A stretch of 64,000 bases of DNA from Massilia atriviolacea (GTDB lineage Bacteria; Pseudomonadota; Gammaproteobacteria; Burkholderiales; Burkholderiaceae_D). Of the stretch, positions 1-10,873 are shown piece by piece. Under the pieces are notes generated by a model that worked only from the letters and a program-made list of their open reading frames with translations, was not told the DNA's origin and ran no database searches. Location: positions 62,001-126,000 of the forward strand of contig NZ_RXLQ01000012.1 in NCBI RefSeq assembly GCF_003953935.1, in the 5' to 3' direction. The stretch's first letter is position 1. Every line of letters begins with the position of its first letter. A program made the position numbers and the translations under genes.

Positions 1-247
1 CGAACACGTGGCAGGTCTTGCCGGCGCCGTGTTGGCGCATCAGGGCCAGCACCTGATCGGGGTCGGACAGGGTCGGATCGAGCGCGCGGCTGCGATCGGC
101 GCGCAGGTCGCGTGCGTCATGCAGCAGTTCGTCGAGCAACTGCGGGCGGCGTTTCGATTTTTCCGACAAATAAAGATAGCGCGCCTTGCGCGACGGTTCG
201 ACGAAGAGCTCGATAATTTCGCGTAGCACGGGGTGATGATTGTCCAT
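1..247 (-). CDS. Hypothetical protein, N-terminal part only (runs off window)
   Basis: Reading leftward from an ATG at 245-247, the frame stays open to the window edge, giving 82 residues that start MDNHHPVLREIIELFVEPSR. The stretch is charged, with several KR pairs, and has no signal peptide or membrane segment, so it is probably cytoplasmic. It contains the segment LMRQHGAGKTCHVF, which superficially recalls a P-loop but lacks the GxxxxGK[ST] spacing. I do not recognise the family. REP-like repeats lie directly upstream of its start. The C-terminus is missing, so length and function cannot be judged. Confidence 0.6.
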   Translation of the reverse strand, partial: MDNHHPVLREIIELFVEPSRKARYLYLSEKSKRRPQLLDELLHDARDLRADRSRALDPTLSDPDQVLALMRQHGAGKTCHVF

Positions 248-269
248 GCCGGACAGTATATCGGTGCTT

Positions 270-337
270 AACCGGGGTCAGAGCTTTAACTAGCAACAAA
301 TTCCCCAACCGGGGTCAGAGCTTTAACTAGCAACAAA
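270..337. repeat. Two direct copies of a REP-like motif
   Basis: A 31-bp sequence beginning AACCGGGGTCAGAGCTTTAA occurs at 270-300 and again at 307-337, identical in both copies and separated by 6 bp. The CCGGGGTCAGAGC core resembles short motifs that flank REP-associated (RAYT/Y1) transposase genes in betaproteobacteria; that link is from memory. No transposase gene is present here. Confidence 0.7.
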
Positions 338-456
338 AAACGTTCCCAAAACGATTTTGTCTTCTTCTTACGACCGTTCAGGCGGCCGGCTAGACCAGAC
401 GCCAGCATTCCACCGCTTTCGCCAAAAACTCAGGCGCTTAATCAACAAATTGCAAT

Positions 457-476
457 TTAAAGCTCTGACCCCGGTT
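457..476. repeat. Inverted copy of the REP-like motif
   Basis: The 20 bases at 457-476 are the reverse complement of the first 20 bases of the direct repeats at 270 and 307. With those copies they bracket about 120 bp of non-coding DNA. This resembles the inverted flanks of a REP-type or miniature element, without any enzyme gene inside. The whole 248-529 interval holds no gene that I can support. Confidence 0.65.
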
Positions 477-529
477 GTAGGAATTCGAGAGAAAGTTGGG
501 CAGATTGCTAGCCAGGGGTCTGAGCCTTG

Positions 530-1384
530 TTAAGAAAGTGATTGCCGGCGCGTCCAGCGTAGCGCCAGGGCGCCGTGCGTGATGCGGCCGCGCTCGGCCG
601 TGAAGCGCCAGTGCCGGCCGCCGGCATGACCCGGCACGGCCGGGCCGTGGTCCCAGGCAATTTCCACCCGGCCTTCGAGTTCGAGCACGTCGCCGCTGGC
701 GTCGTCGATGAACAGCAGCGCCGCGCGCGGATCGAGCAGCACATTGCCCAGGGTGTTGAAGTAGCGGTTGCCGCCGAAATCGGGCACGGTCAGGGTATTC
801 CCTTCGATCCGCACGAAACCGGCCGGCCCGCCCCGATGCGAGATGTCGGCCCCATGCGCGCCGCCGGTGGTGGCAATGAAGAAGGTCTCGGCGCGCGCGA
901 TCAGGGCGCGCACGTCCGGTCCACCATCGAGGCCGTCGAACGCGCGCACGGCCGCCGCCACCGGCGCGACCGCCCGCACGTCGCGCAGCACGATATGCTG
1001 CGGGCAGTTGCCGAAGCTCTCGCGCACATCGATCAGCAGCTCCCCATTGCCGGCGCTGCGCACCACGCCGTTGGCCCGGTTGCGCCGGCGCGTGCCGAAG
1101 TCGAGCCCCAGCAGGCCGATCGCCTGCCCGGCGCGCAGGCCGCCATCGTCCACGGCGATGCGCAGGGTGCGCGGGTCGGGACTGTCGATGAAGCCGGGCG
1201 CGCCGCCCAGCACGCGCGCGCGCGGCCGGCCATCGGCCTCGACTGTCCCCGCCAGCAAGAACGGCAGCGCCGCGAAGAAGCCGCGGTGCTGGTCCGGCAT
1301 GAAGGGGCGGATGCCGTTGCCGTGACTGATCTCGCCGGCCAGCGCCTGCGCCCTCAGCTCGCCCTCGTGATACGGCGCGCTCAT
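530..1384 (-). CDS. Pyridoxamine 5'-phosphate oxidase-like flavoprotein
   Basis: A 284-residue protein starting MSAPYHEGELRAQ at the ATG 1382-1384. It looks like the PNPOx-like split-barrel group: a segment RNRANGVVRSAG, then a second half with AETFFIATTGG, GADISHRGGPAGFV and PDFGGNRYFNTLGNV. Such proteins bind FMN and are usually annotated as pyridoxamine-phosphate-oxidase-family proteins of unknown substrate. Its length fits the two-barrel form. The start codon overlaps the stop of the upstream GST gene by 4 bp (ATGA), so the two are probably translationally coupled. A larger open frame runs upstream through the GST gene in another phase, but the GST product is clearly the real one there. 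Confidence 0.82.
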   Translation of the reverse strand: MSAPYHEGELRAQALAGEISHGNGIRPFMPDQHRGFFAALPFLLAGTVEADGRPRARVLGGAPGFIDSPDPRTLRIAVDDGGLRAGQAIGLLGLDFGTRRRNRANGVVRSAGNGELLIDVRESFGNCPQHIVLRDVRAVAPVAAAVRAFDGLDGGPDVRALIARAETFFIATTGGAHGADISHRGGPAGFVRIEGNTLTVPDFGGNRYFNTLGNVLLDPRAALLFIDDASGDVLELEGRVEIAWDHGPAVPGHAGGRHWRFTAERGRITHGALALRWTRRQSLS

Positions 1385-2004
1385 GCGGCCGCCGGCAAGG
1401 GCGAGGCGGGCAGCGCCACGAATCCCGGCAAGGCTTCGATGCGCGCCAGCCAGGCCCGCAGCGCCGGATACGGCGCCAGCGCGATGCCCCCTTCCGGCGC
1501 GTGCGCCACGTAGCTGTAGCAGGCCAGGTCGGCCACGGTGGCGTGCGCGGCCGCCAGGAAGCCGCGCGCGCCCAGGTGCTGTTCCATGAAACCGAGCAGG
1601 CGCTGCGCCACGGCGCCGGCCTGGGCCAGGTCGGCCGGCACCTTCCACAGCGCGTTGGCGCGCGCCTTGGCCGGCCCGAAGGCAAGTTCGCCGGCGGCGA
1701 TCGACAGCCAGCGCTGCACGGCGGCGGCCCCGGCCGGGTCTTCGGGCAGCCAGCCGCTGCCGGGGGCGTAGCGCCTGGCCAGGTAGACCAGGATCGCATT
1801 GCTGTCGGTGACGACCAGCGCGCCATCCTGCAGCACCGGGATCTGCCCGAGCGGATTGAGCGCGCGGAAGGCGGCACTCGCGCGCACCTCGGGCGGCGCC
1901 GGCACCAAGGTGAAGGGCAGCTCCAGCATGCGCAGCAGCAGTTCGACACGGTGCACATGGCCCGACAGCGGCAGGCCGTGGAGGATCAGGGAAGTGGGTT
2001 GCAT
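1381..2004 (-). CDS. Glutathione S-transferase family protein
   Basis: A 207-residue protein with a GST layout. The N-terminal thioredoxin-like domain (about 1-80) has LHGLPLSGHVHRVELLL, then NPLGQIPVLQDG with the cis-proline, then TDSNAILVYLARRY with the glutathione-binding acidic/Ser pair. An all-helical C-terminal domain follows (about 90-200) with ATVADLACYSYVAHAPEGG. The catalytic position near residues 12-16 carries Ser or His instead of Tyr, as in many bacterial GSTs. It overlaps the downstream PNPOx-like flavoprotein by 4 bp and is divergent from the LysR gene at 2110, which probably regulates it. Substrate unknown; a detoxification role is an inference from family. Confidence 0.9.
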   Translation of the reverse strand: MQPTSLILHGLPLSGHVHRVELLLRMLELPFTLVPAPPEVRASAAFRALNPLGQIPVLQDGALVVTDSNAILVYLARRYAPGSGWLPEDPAGAAAVQRWLSIAAGELAFGPAKARANALWKVPADLAQAGAVAQRLLGFMEQHLGARGFLAAAHATVADLACYSYVAHAPEGGIALAPYPALRAWLARIEALPGFVALPASPLPAAA

Positions 2005-2073
2005 GGCATCTCGATTCGAAAAAGAACAGGAAAGCCATGCTATCGCTTGCCCGCTTTGGTGAGAATCCTGTTA

Positions 2074-2096
2074 AATTGAAAATGATTATTTCAATT
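2074..2096. promoter_or_regulatory. Inverted repeat, probable LysR-type operator
   Basis: In the gap between the divergent GST and LysR genes, AATTGAAA (2074-2081) and TTTCAATT (2089-2096) form a perfect 8-bp inverted repeat with a 7-bp spacer. The dyad matches the T-N11-A geometry of LysR-type binding boxes. It ends 13 bp before the LysR start codon, so it could mediate autorepression and control of the GST operon. Confidence 0.55.
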
Positions 2097-2109
2097 ACTG
2101 GAAGAGTGC

Positions 2110-3036
2110 ATGGACCGTTTCGATGAGTTGCAGATCTTCGTGGCGATCCTCGACGCGGGCAGCCTGAGCGGCGCGGCCCGGCGCCTGCGCCGCTCGGCCC
2201 CGGCCGTCACGCGCGCGCTGGCGGCCCTGGAAGAGCGGGTCGGCGCGCGCCTGGTCGAGCGCACCACGCGCCGCCTGGCGGCCACCGACGCCGGCCTGCG
2301 CCTGGCCGAGATGGCGCGCCGCGTGCTGGCCGATTACGAGGACGCCGTGCGCGAGGACGACAACGCGCCCCTGCGCGGCCGCCTGCGCATCACCGTGCCG
2401 ACCGTGTTCGGGCGGCGCCACGTGGCGCCGGCCATGATCGACTTCCTCGACCTGCATCCGGCCTTGCAGGTCGAGCTGGTGTTCAACGACCGCAACCTGG
2501 ACATGATCGAACACGGGCTCGACCTGGCGCTGCGCATCGGCGCCCTGCCCGATACCGGCATGATGGCGCGCCAGGTGGGCCAGGTGCGGCGCGTGCTGGT
2601 GGCCAGCCCGGCCTACCTGGCGCGGCGCGGCAGTCCGGCCAGTCCGCGCGCGCTGGAGGCGCACGACATCATCTTCAGCACGCAGCGCGCGGCGACCGAA
2701 TGGCGCTTTGCCGACCCCGGACGCGCCGACGGGCGCGAATTCGCGGTGCGCCTGGCGCCGCGCCTGATCGTCAACGAGATCGATACCATGCTGCTGGCGG
2801 TGCTGGCCGGACGCGGCATCGGCCGCCCGCTGTCCTACCAGGTGGCCGGGCAGCTGGCCGACGGCTCCCTGGTGCGCCTCTTGCCGGAGAGCGAACCGGC
2901 GCCGCTGCCGGTGCAGCTGCTGGTGCCGAGCGCGCGCCACATGGCGCCGCGCCTGCGCGCCTGCATCGACTTCCTGGCGGCCCGCCTGGGGTCCCTGGCG
3001 GCGCTCGACCCGGCCGCTCCCCCCGACAGCGCTTGA
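2110..3036 (+). CDS. LysR family transcriptional regulator
   Basis: A 308-residue LysR-type regulator. The N-terminal winged helix-turn-helix (about 1-60) reads DELQIFVAILDAGSLSGAAR, followed by a recognition helix around SAPAVTRALAALEERVGARL and a linker helix. The effector-binding domain (about 88-292) starts RGRLRITVPTVFGRRHVAP and has the usual LDLALRIGALPD segment. This resembles the subgroup that controls small divergent oxidoreductase or GST genes. A GGAAGAG ribosome-binding site sits just before the ATG. The gene is divergent from the GST/flavoprotein pair, with an inverted repeat between them, so those genes are its likely target. The effector cannot be read from sequence. Confidence 0.93.
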   Translation: MDRFDELQIFVAILDAGSLSGAARRLRRSAPAVTRALAALEERVGARLVERTTRRLAATDAGLRLAEMARRVLADYEDAVREDDNAPLRGRLRITVPTVFGRRHVAPAMIDFLDLHPALQVELVFNDRNLDMIEHGLDLALRIGALPDTGMMARQVGQVRRVLVASPAYLARRGSPASPRALEAHDIIFSTQRAATEWRFADPGRADGREFAVRLAPRLIVNEIDTMLLAVLAGRGIGRPLSYQVAGQLADGSLVRLLPESEPAPLPVQLLVPSARHMAPRLRACIDFLAARLGSLAALDPAAPPDSA

Positions 3037-3064
3037 CAGCGCGCCGCCATTCTGGCACGATCCA

Positions 3065-3080
3065 AACCGACTAGTTGGTA
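3065..3080. promoter_or_regulatory. TetR operator copy upstream of the tetR gene
   Basis: The 16 bases AACCGACTAGTTGGTA differ at only two positions from the perfect palindrome TACCAACTAGTTGGTA located before the SDR gene at 3737. The site lies 14 bp upstream of the tetR start codon, so binding would block its transcription or start. This suggests autorepression. Confidence 0.65.
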
Positions 3081-3093
3081 GGCAAACGGAGGC

Positions 3094-3684
3094 ATGGTGG
3101 TAAAACGATTTTCGGAACTGTCGGCCTCGGCCGAGCGGGTGGTGGACGCGGCCCAGCGCCTGATCCAGCAGTACGGCTACAACGGCTTTTCCTACGACGA
3201 CATCGCGCGCGAGATCGATATCCGCAAGCCCAGCATCCACCACCACTTCCGCACCAAGGCCGATCTGGTGCAGACCATCGTGCAGCGCTACGCCGACCGC
3301 TTCGCCACCCTCTTGCGCGAGATCGACGCCGGCGGCGGGGATGCGCCGGCGCGGCTGGCCCGCTACGGCGCCCTGTTCGCCGCCACCTACCGGCAGGACC
3401 GGCGCCTGTGCGTGTGCGGCATCCTGGGCGCCGAGGCGGCCGCCATGTCGCCCGAGGTCGCGCTGGACGTGCGGGCCTTTTTCCAGCTCAACCTGGCCTG
3501 GCTGGCCAGCACCATCCGCGAGGGCGAACAGGCCGGCCTGCTGCGCGTACGCGGCAGTGCCGAGGAACAAGCCTACGGCCTGCTCAGCGCGCTCGAAGGG
3601 GCGATGATGGTCGGACGCGGCTGCGGCAGCGACCACAGCCCCGCCAACGCCGGCGCGACGTACGTATCGAATATGCTGGCCTGA
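3094..3684 (+). CDS. TetR/AcrR family transcriptional regulator
   Basis: A 196-residue one-component repressor. The N-terminal helix-turn-helix (about 10-58) reads [19 protein letters not shown] and then [19 protein letters not shown], the classic TetR pattern. The ligand-binding half contains the [15 protein letters not shown] segment. Paired cysteines at this place occur in TetR members that sense electrophiles or aldehydes, such as NemR-like proteins; that comparison is from memory. The start used has an ACGGAGG ribosome-binding site just upstream. Two matching 16-bp sites, one before this gene and one before the SDR gene, indicate that it represses itself and the SDR gene. A hairpin terminator follows the stop codon. 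Confidence 0.92.
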   Translation: MVVKRFSELSASAERVVDAAQRLIQQYGYNGFSYDDIAREIDIRKPSIHHHFRTKADLVQTIVQRYADRFATLLREIDAGGGDAPARLARYGALFAATYRQDRRLCVCGILGAEAAAMSPEVALDVRAFFQLNLAWLASTIREGEQAGLLRVRGSAEEQAYGLLSALEGAMMVGRGCGSDHSPANAGATYVSNMLA

Positions 3685-3698
3685 ACGATTTCTTCCCT

Positions 3699-3723
3699 TG
3701 CCGGCTTGGGCCGGCATTTTTTT
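3699..3723 (+). terminator. Rho-independent terminator after tetR
   Basis: TGCCGGC (3699-3705) pairs with GCCGGCA (3710-3716) across a TTGG loop and is followed by seven T residues. It separates the TetR gene from the SDR gene, so the SDR gene needs its own promoter next to the palindrome at 3737. Confidence 0.8.
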
Positions 3724-3736
3724 GGCAACATCAACC

Positions 3737-3752
3737 TACCAACTAGTTGGTA
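3737..3752. promoter_or_regulatory. Perfect 16-bp palindrome, TetR operator of the SDR gene
   Basis: TACCAACTAGTTGGTA is its own reverse complement. It ends 14 bp before the SDR start codon, and a GAAAGG ribosome-binding site follows it. A near copy lies upstream of tetR, at the same distance from that gene's start. The shared site is the main evidence for a TetR-SDR regulon. Confidence 0.75.
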
Positions 3753-3766
3753 TAGAAAGGTGCATC

Positions 3767-4540
3767 ATGAACAAGGCATTCGAAGGACACACCCTGCTGG
3801 CAATCGGCGGCAACAGCGGCATCGGGCTGGCGGCGGCGCGCGAGGTGGTGCGCGGCGGCGGCGCGGTCATCCTGCTCGGTCGCGACGCCGCAAAAAACGC
3901 GCGCGCCGCCGCCGCACTCGACGCCCCCGGGCGCGTGCATACCCTGGCCGGCGACATCGGCAACGAAACCGAGCTGAGCCGCCTGCGCCAGCAACTGGCC
4001 GCCGGGCATCCGCAGATCGACCTGATCCTGAACGCCGCCGGGATCTTTTTCCCCAAGCCGTTCCTGGAGCACAGCGCGCATGACTACGACCAGTACCAGG
4101 CGATCAACCGCGGCATCTTCTTTTTGACGCAGTCGGTGGTGGCCGCCATGGTGGCGCGCGGCGCGCCCGGCGCGATCGTCAACATCGGCTCGATGTGGGC
4201 GCGCCAGGCGGTGGCCGCCACGCCATCGTCGGCCTATTCGATGGCCAAGGCCGGCATCCACGCGCTGACCCAGCACCTGGCGATGGAACTGGCGCCGCAC
4301 GGGATCCGCGTCAACGCGGTTTCGCCGGCCGTGGTCGACACGCCGGTGTACGAGGGTTTCATTCCGAAGGAGCAGGTGGCGGCCGCATTGCAGGGCTTCA
4401 ACGCCTTCCATCCGATCGGACGCATCGGCACGGCGCAGGACGTGGCGCACACGGTGGCCTTCCTGCTGTCGAAGGAGGCGGGCTGGGTCACCGGCGCGGT
4501 GTGGGATGTGGATGGCGGCGTGATGGCCGGACGCAACTGA
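3767..4540 (+). CDS. SDR family NAD(P)-dependent oxidoreductase
   Basis: A 257-residue classical short-chain dehydrogenase. The nucleotide-binding motif is [12 protein letters not shown] (TGxxxGIG type with I for T), NAAG occurs around residue 93, and the catalytic set is Ser in NIGSMWARQ plus YSMAK (Tyr/Lys). Near the end are [14 protein letters not shown] and [11 protein letters not shown], typical of the family. The ATG at 3767 was chosen over an upstream in-frame start because GAAAGG sits 6 bp before it and the upstream codons would overlap the operator palindrome. The substrate is unknown. Induction is probably controlled by the adjacent TetR protein. Confidence 0.93.
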   Translation: MNKAFEGHTLLAIGGNSGIGLAAAREVVRGGGAVILLGRDAAKNARAAAALDAPGRVHTLAGDIGNETELSRLRQQLAAGHPQIDLILNAAGIFFPKPFLEHSAHDYDQYQAINRGIFFLTQSVVAAMVARGAPGAIVNIGSMWARQAVAATPSSAYSMAKAGIHALTQHLAMELAPHGIRVNAVSPAVVDTPVYEGFIPKEQVAAALQGFNAFHPIGRIGTAQDVAHTVAFLLSKEAGWVTGAVWDVDGGVMAGRN

Positions 4541-4595
4541 TCGCCGAACGCGCGCCGCGCTTGCAAAGCGCCCATCGATCCGCGATCATGGGGGC

Positions 4596-5072
4596 ATGAA
4601 AACACCTGCCCCCACCTCTTTCCTGCGCCTGTGCATTGCAGCCGCGCTGATCGCCGCCGGCACCGCCTGCAGCGAACCGTCCGGCAATGCCGCCACGGCG
4701 GCGCCAGCGCCCGCCAGCGCGCCGGCCGCGCCTGCGCCGGCTGCGCCTGCCCAGCGTGCCGCCTCGCTCGGCGAGCGCATCACGGCCGAAATCGGCGACG
4801 CCGCCTGCGACAACGCCAGCCAGTGCCGCACCCTGCCGGTCGGCAGCAAGCCCTGCGGCGGACCGGCCGGCTTCCTGCCCTGGTCGGCCAAGCGCAGCAA
4901 CGGCGAACTGCTGGCGCGCCTGGCCGCCGACCAGGCCGCCGAAGAAAAGAAACAGAACGAAAAAAGCGGCATGATGTCGACCTGCTCGGTCGAACAGGAT
5001 CCGGGCGCCACCTGCACGGCCGGCAAATGCGTGCTGCAGGCGCGCAGCCTGGGCGGCGTCGACGCGCGCTGA
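4596..5072 (+). CDS. Small cysteine-containing lipoprotein, unknown function
   Basis: A 158-residue exported protein. The first about 25 residues form a signal peptide ending in a lipobox-like AAGTAC, so Cys25 or so may be lipidated, although the box is not ideal. A low-complexity Ala/Pro linker follows (about 30-55). The folded part contains several cysteines (DAACDNASQCRTLPVG, KPCGGPAGF, MMSTCSVEQDPGATC, KCVLQ), suggesting disulfides in the periplasm. I do not recognise a named family. The gene stands alone, with the SDR gene upstream and a strong bidirectional terminator downstream. Confidence 0.75.
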   Translation: MKTPAPTSFLRLCIAAALIAAGTACSEPSGNAATAAPAPASAPAAPAPAAPAQRAASLGERITAEIGDAACDNASQCRTLPVGSKPCGGPAGFLPWSAKRSNGELLARLAADQAAEEKKQNEKSGMMSTCSVEQDPGATCTAGKCVLQARSLGGVDAR

Positions 5073-5090
5073 TTCCGGCACCCCATAAAA

Positions 5091-5121
5091 AAAGGCTGCG
5101 GGCAAGAATGCCGCAGCCTTT
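5091..5121. terminator. Bidirectional hairpin terminator
   Basis: AAAGGCTGCGG and CCGCAGCCTTT form an 11-bp stem around a GCAAGAATG loop, with A and T runs at the outer edges. It serves both the lipoprotein gene on the plus strand and the subtilase gene that converges on it from the minus strand. Confidence 0.85.
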
Positions 5122-5165
5122 GTCGTTTGCAGGCGCACCGTGCGGCGCGCCTGCCTTTCCCTGCT

Positions 5166-8324
<3,159 letters not shown>

Positions 8325-8343
8325 GATGGAATTCCTTGCGTGC

Positions 8344-9123
8344 TTAGATGGTGGCGGTCGATGGGGAAGCTTTGCTGCGGCGGCGGGTCAGGCCGATGGC
8401 GCCGATACCGAGGCCGACCAGCAGGAACGATCCCGGTTCCGGCACGGCGTTGAAGCTGATGTCGTCGAGTGCGAACTGGGCCTGGCCGAAAGCCGGGTTG
8501 GCCAGCGAGTTGTAGCAGCCGCCGTTGCCGTCGAACAGGCAGGCGTTGACGGTCAGGCTGGTCAGCACTTCATTGCGGAATGCCGAGTCGATCAGGGCCG
8601 AGCCGAAGGTAAAGCTGCCGTTGGCGGCCTGGCCGGGGAAGGCCGCGCTGCTCGAGACCACGGTGCCGTCGCCGCGGATGCCGGAAAACTGCAGCAGGCC
8701 GTAGTCGCCGTCGGTCACGTCGACCGGCGGCAGGAACGCCAGGCTCAGGCTGCCGAGCTGGAACTGGTGGCCGGCGCGGGTGAATTTGACGCCGCCGTCG
8801 TTGGTGACCGCAAGGAAGTGTCCGCTGGCGCCCGTCGGGCAGCCGATCGCAAAGCAGGTATCCGGATCGTTGCTGTTGACCACCGTGGCGAAGGGGCCGG
8901 TCAGGCCCAGTTCGGCGACGATCGGACTGGCCAGGACCAGCATCTGGTAGCCGCCTTCGCTGAGGGTGTCGCCGTTGACCAGCGCGTTCGGCGCGATCGA
9001 TTCGAAGGTGATGGGACTGGCCATGGCCGGCAGCGCGCAAACCAGCGCGGCGACAGCGGCGATCTTGTGGAGTGCGCGGGTGGCGCGCCGTGGGGTACCC
9101 AGCGGGGTGACTGTGCGATTCAT
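8344..9123 (-). CDS. PEP-CTERM sorting-domain protein (QFxxD type)
   Basis: A 259-residue exported protein. A signal peptide (about 1-35, ending LPAMA-S) precedes a beta-rich body with single cysteine pairs (CFAIGC and CLFDGNGGC). The C-terminus is the tripartite sorting signal: VPEPGS, a hydrophobic helix and a basic tail (TRRRSK). Just before it is AQFALDDISF, matching the QFxxD motif that I recall from one named PEP-CTERM family. Such proteins are processed by exosortase and sent to the surface or extracellular polymer. No exosortase gene is in this window. It is the upstream member of a probable two-gene unit with the subtilase. Confidence 0.9.
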   Translation of the reverse strand: MNRTVTPLGTPRRATRALHKIAAVAALVCALPAMASPITFESIAPNALVNGDTLSEGGYQMLVLASPIVAELGLTGPFATVVNSNDPDTCFAIGCPTGASGHFLAVTNDGGVKFTRAGHQFQLGSLSLAFLPPVDVTDGDYGLLQFSGIRGDGTVVSSSAAFPGQAANGSFTFGSALIDSAFRNEVLTSLTVNACLFDGNGGCYNSLANPAFGQAQFALDDISFNAVPEPGSFLLVGLGIGAIGLTRRRSKASPSTATI

Positions 9124-9461
9124 CTCTTGCCTTATGTTTGAATTATTTCGATCAATGGGCGGACAGGTCGATTTGCCTGCTTGCTACTTTTCTTAAAAGT
9201 GCAAAAGACTATAGCAAAGGAAATAATTGTTGTAGCAATATTCTCAACGAAAGAAATTCATATTTTTCATGGTTTCGCCAAAGCTTGTTTCGTTTCCTCT
9301 ATGAAAAGATGACAAACATGCCCGTTACAATTTCGCCACATTTACCGACATTGTTTGTGTTAGCTTGACTTGACTCTTTTTGCGTTTGCGCGCGTAATTG
9401 CGTGCGCGCGCCATCAAGGGTGTGTATGATGGTCGTTCGTGTATAAGCGTAAGGATCGATC
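9124..9461. other. AT-rich divergent intergenic region
   Basis: These 338 bases separate the divergent PEP-CTERM and YcbK-like genes and are much AT-richer than their surroundings. They hold a small inverted repeat (ACTTTT at 9186-9191 with AAAAGT at 9195-9200) and two overlapping TTGACT hexamers at 9365-9375, which could be a -35 element for the plus-strand gene. No gene is supported here; promoters for both flanking genes are expected. Confidence 0.5.
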
Positions 9462-9998
9462 ATGAACCCACGCCGCTCCTTTCTGAAGAGTTCGGTTGTA
9501 CTGGCATCGGCACTCAGCCTTCCCGCCATGGCCCGTACCGCCCAGGCCGTACCAGGCGAACGCACCCTGCGCCTGTACAACACCCACACCGGCGAAAGCC
9601 TGCGCAGCGTGTTCTGGGCCGAAGGCGCATTCCTGCCCGACTCGCTCAGCGACATCAACAGGCTGTTGCGCGATCACCGCAGCAACACCATCGCCGAGAT
9701 CGACCCGCAGCTGCTGGTCCTGCTCAACCGGGTCAGCACCCAGCTCGGGCGCGATCCGGTCCTGCACGTCATTTCCGGCTACCGTTCGCCCGAAACCAAC
9801 CAGAAGCTGGCCGAAGCCAGCGACGGCGTGGCGCGCCACAGCATGCACCTCGAAGGCAAGGCCATCGATATCCGCATGCCGGGCAAAAGCCTGTCGCACG
9901 TGCACAAGGCGGCGCTGAACGCGCGCGGCGGCGGGGTCGGCTACTACCCCGATTCGCAATTCGTCCACCTCGATACCGGCCGCCTGCGCCGCTGGTAA
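9462..9998 (+). CDS. YcbK-like / DUF882 M15A-type peptidase, Tat-exported
   Basis: A 178-residue protein with a twin-arginine signal (NPRRSFLKSS, about 1-29) for export of a folded, probably metal-bound enzyme. The rest matches the DUF882/peptidase M15A fold: HVISGYRSPETN, then HSMHLEGKAIDIRMPG carrying the HxxGxAxD zinc motif, then SQFVHLDTG with the third ligand. Family members such as YcbK/MepK-type enzymes cleave peptidoglycan crosslinks or are thought to do so. The length is typical. An AAGGATCGATC stretch upstream gives only a weak ribosome-binding site. The neighbouring genes downstream are also envelope proteins. Confidence 0.88.
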   Translation: MNPRRSFLKSSVVLASALSLPAMARTAQAVPGERTLRLYNTHTGESLRSVFWAEGAFLPDSLSDINRLLRDHRSNTIAEIDPQLLVLLNRVSTQLGRDPVLHVISGYRSPETNQKLAEASDGVARHSMHLEGKAIDIRMPGKSLSHVHKAALNARGGGVGYYPDSQFVHLDTGRLRRW

Positions 9999-10054
9999 GC
10001 GTGCCCGTCCGGCAGCGCCGCCCCCTTGCACCTGCCAGTGCGGCGCCTGCCGGC

Positions 10055-10873
10055 ATGACCTTCCTGCCATCGCTTTGGCGCCTAGGCATTGCCATTCTTG
10101 CCACCTCGTTCCTGCCCGCTTCCGCCCAGCCCGCCCCCGCCGCGCCCATGCCGACCGTGATCGTTCCCTATGTACGCGATCCGGTCGACAAGTCCTACCG
10201 CAAGATGATGGCCGGGGTGGCGCGTTTCGAACGCGAGCGCGCGCTGGCGCCGGCCGCCAGCCTGCGCTTCCGGCTGCTGCCGCGCCTGCCCACGACCGAC
10301 ATGCGCGGCGTGGCGCTGCGCATCGCGGGCGAGCGCATCAGCGTGCCGCTGGCGCTCGACGCCGACCACAGCTTCGTCTTGCCGCGCAATGAAGAGGCCC
10401 TGCGCGACGACGCCGCCGTCGTCGCCAACCGGCGCGCCGACAGCCTGACCTGGCGCGCCGCCATCCACAGCCCCGGCCTCGCGCCCGGCACGCGCCGGCT
10501 GGGCGACTTGCGGCTCGAATGCCGGGTCGGCATCGTTGCCGGGCTGATCTCGAACAACTCGCCGATCTTCGGCTGGCTGTCGGATGCGCTGAGCGACGCC
10601 GGGCAGGTCTGCACCAGCGCCGACGGCAACTACCTGTTCTTCGCCGAGCGGCCGCTGTTCGCGGTGACCGTGCGCCACGGCGCGCGCGCCGAGGTGCTGC
10701 CGTTCAAGATGCTGTACGCCGGCGGGCGCCTCAGCGCCGGCGACCTGCGCTTCTGCGACTGCCAGGTGCTGCTCGATCGCAGCTACTACGCGCCGATTTT
10801 CGATCCCGCCTGGCCGGACGAGGCGGTGCTCGAATTCGCGTACATGGACGAGCCGGCCGGCGGGGCGCCATGA
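10055..10873 (+). CDS. Periplasmic protein of unknown function
   Basis: A 272-residue protein with a signal peptide (MTFLPSLWRLGIAILATSFL through about residue 25, ending SAQ-P). The mature part has no membrane segment. It contains a run of short motifs that I cannot assign, including FGWLSDALSDAGQVC and a Cys pair in LRFCDCQVLL. I chose the ATG at 10055 because it gives a good signal peptide; a longer frame upstream would overlap the YcbK-like gene. Its stop overlaps the start of the next lipoprotein gene (ATGA), so the two are probably made together and may act together in the envelope. Function unknown. Confidence 0.7.
   Translation: MTFLPSLWRLGIAILATSFLPASAQPAPAAPMPTVIVPYVRDPVDKSYRKMMAGVARFERERALAPAASLRFRLLPRLPTTDMRGVALRIAGERISVPLALDADHSFVLPRNEEALRDDAAVVANRRADSLTWRAAIHSPGLAPGTRRLGDLRLECRVGIVAGLISNNSPIFGWLSDALSDAGQVCTSADGNYLFFAERPLFAVTVRHGARAEVLPFKMLYAGGRLSAGDLRFCDCQVLLDRSYYAPIFDPAWPDEAVLEFAYMDEPAGGAP

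Noticed and set aside
1-120. P-loop ATPase call for the truncated first gene
   Set aside because: HGAGKTCH lacks the GxxxxGK[ST] spacing, and the rest of the protein is outside the window.
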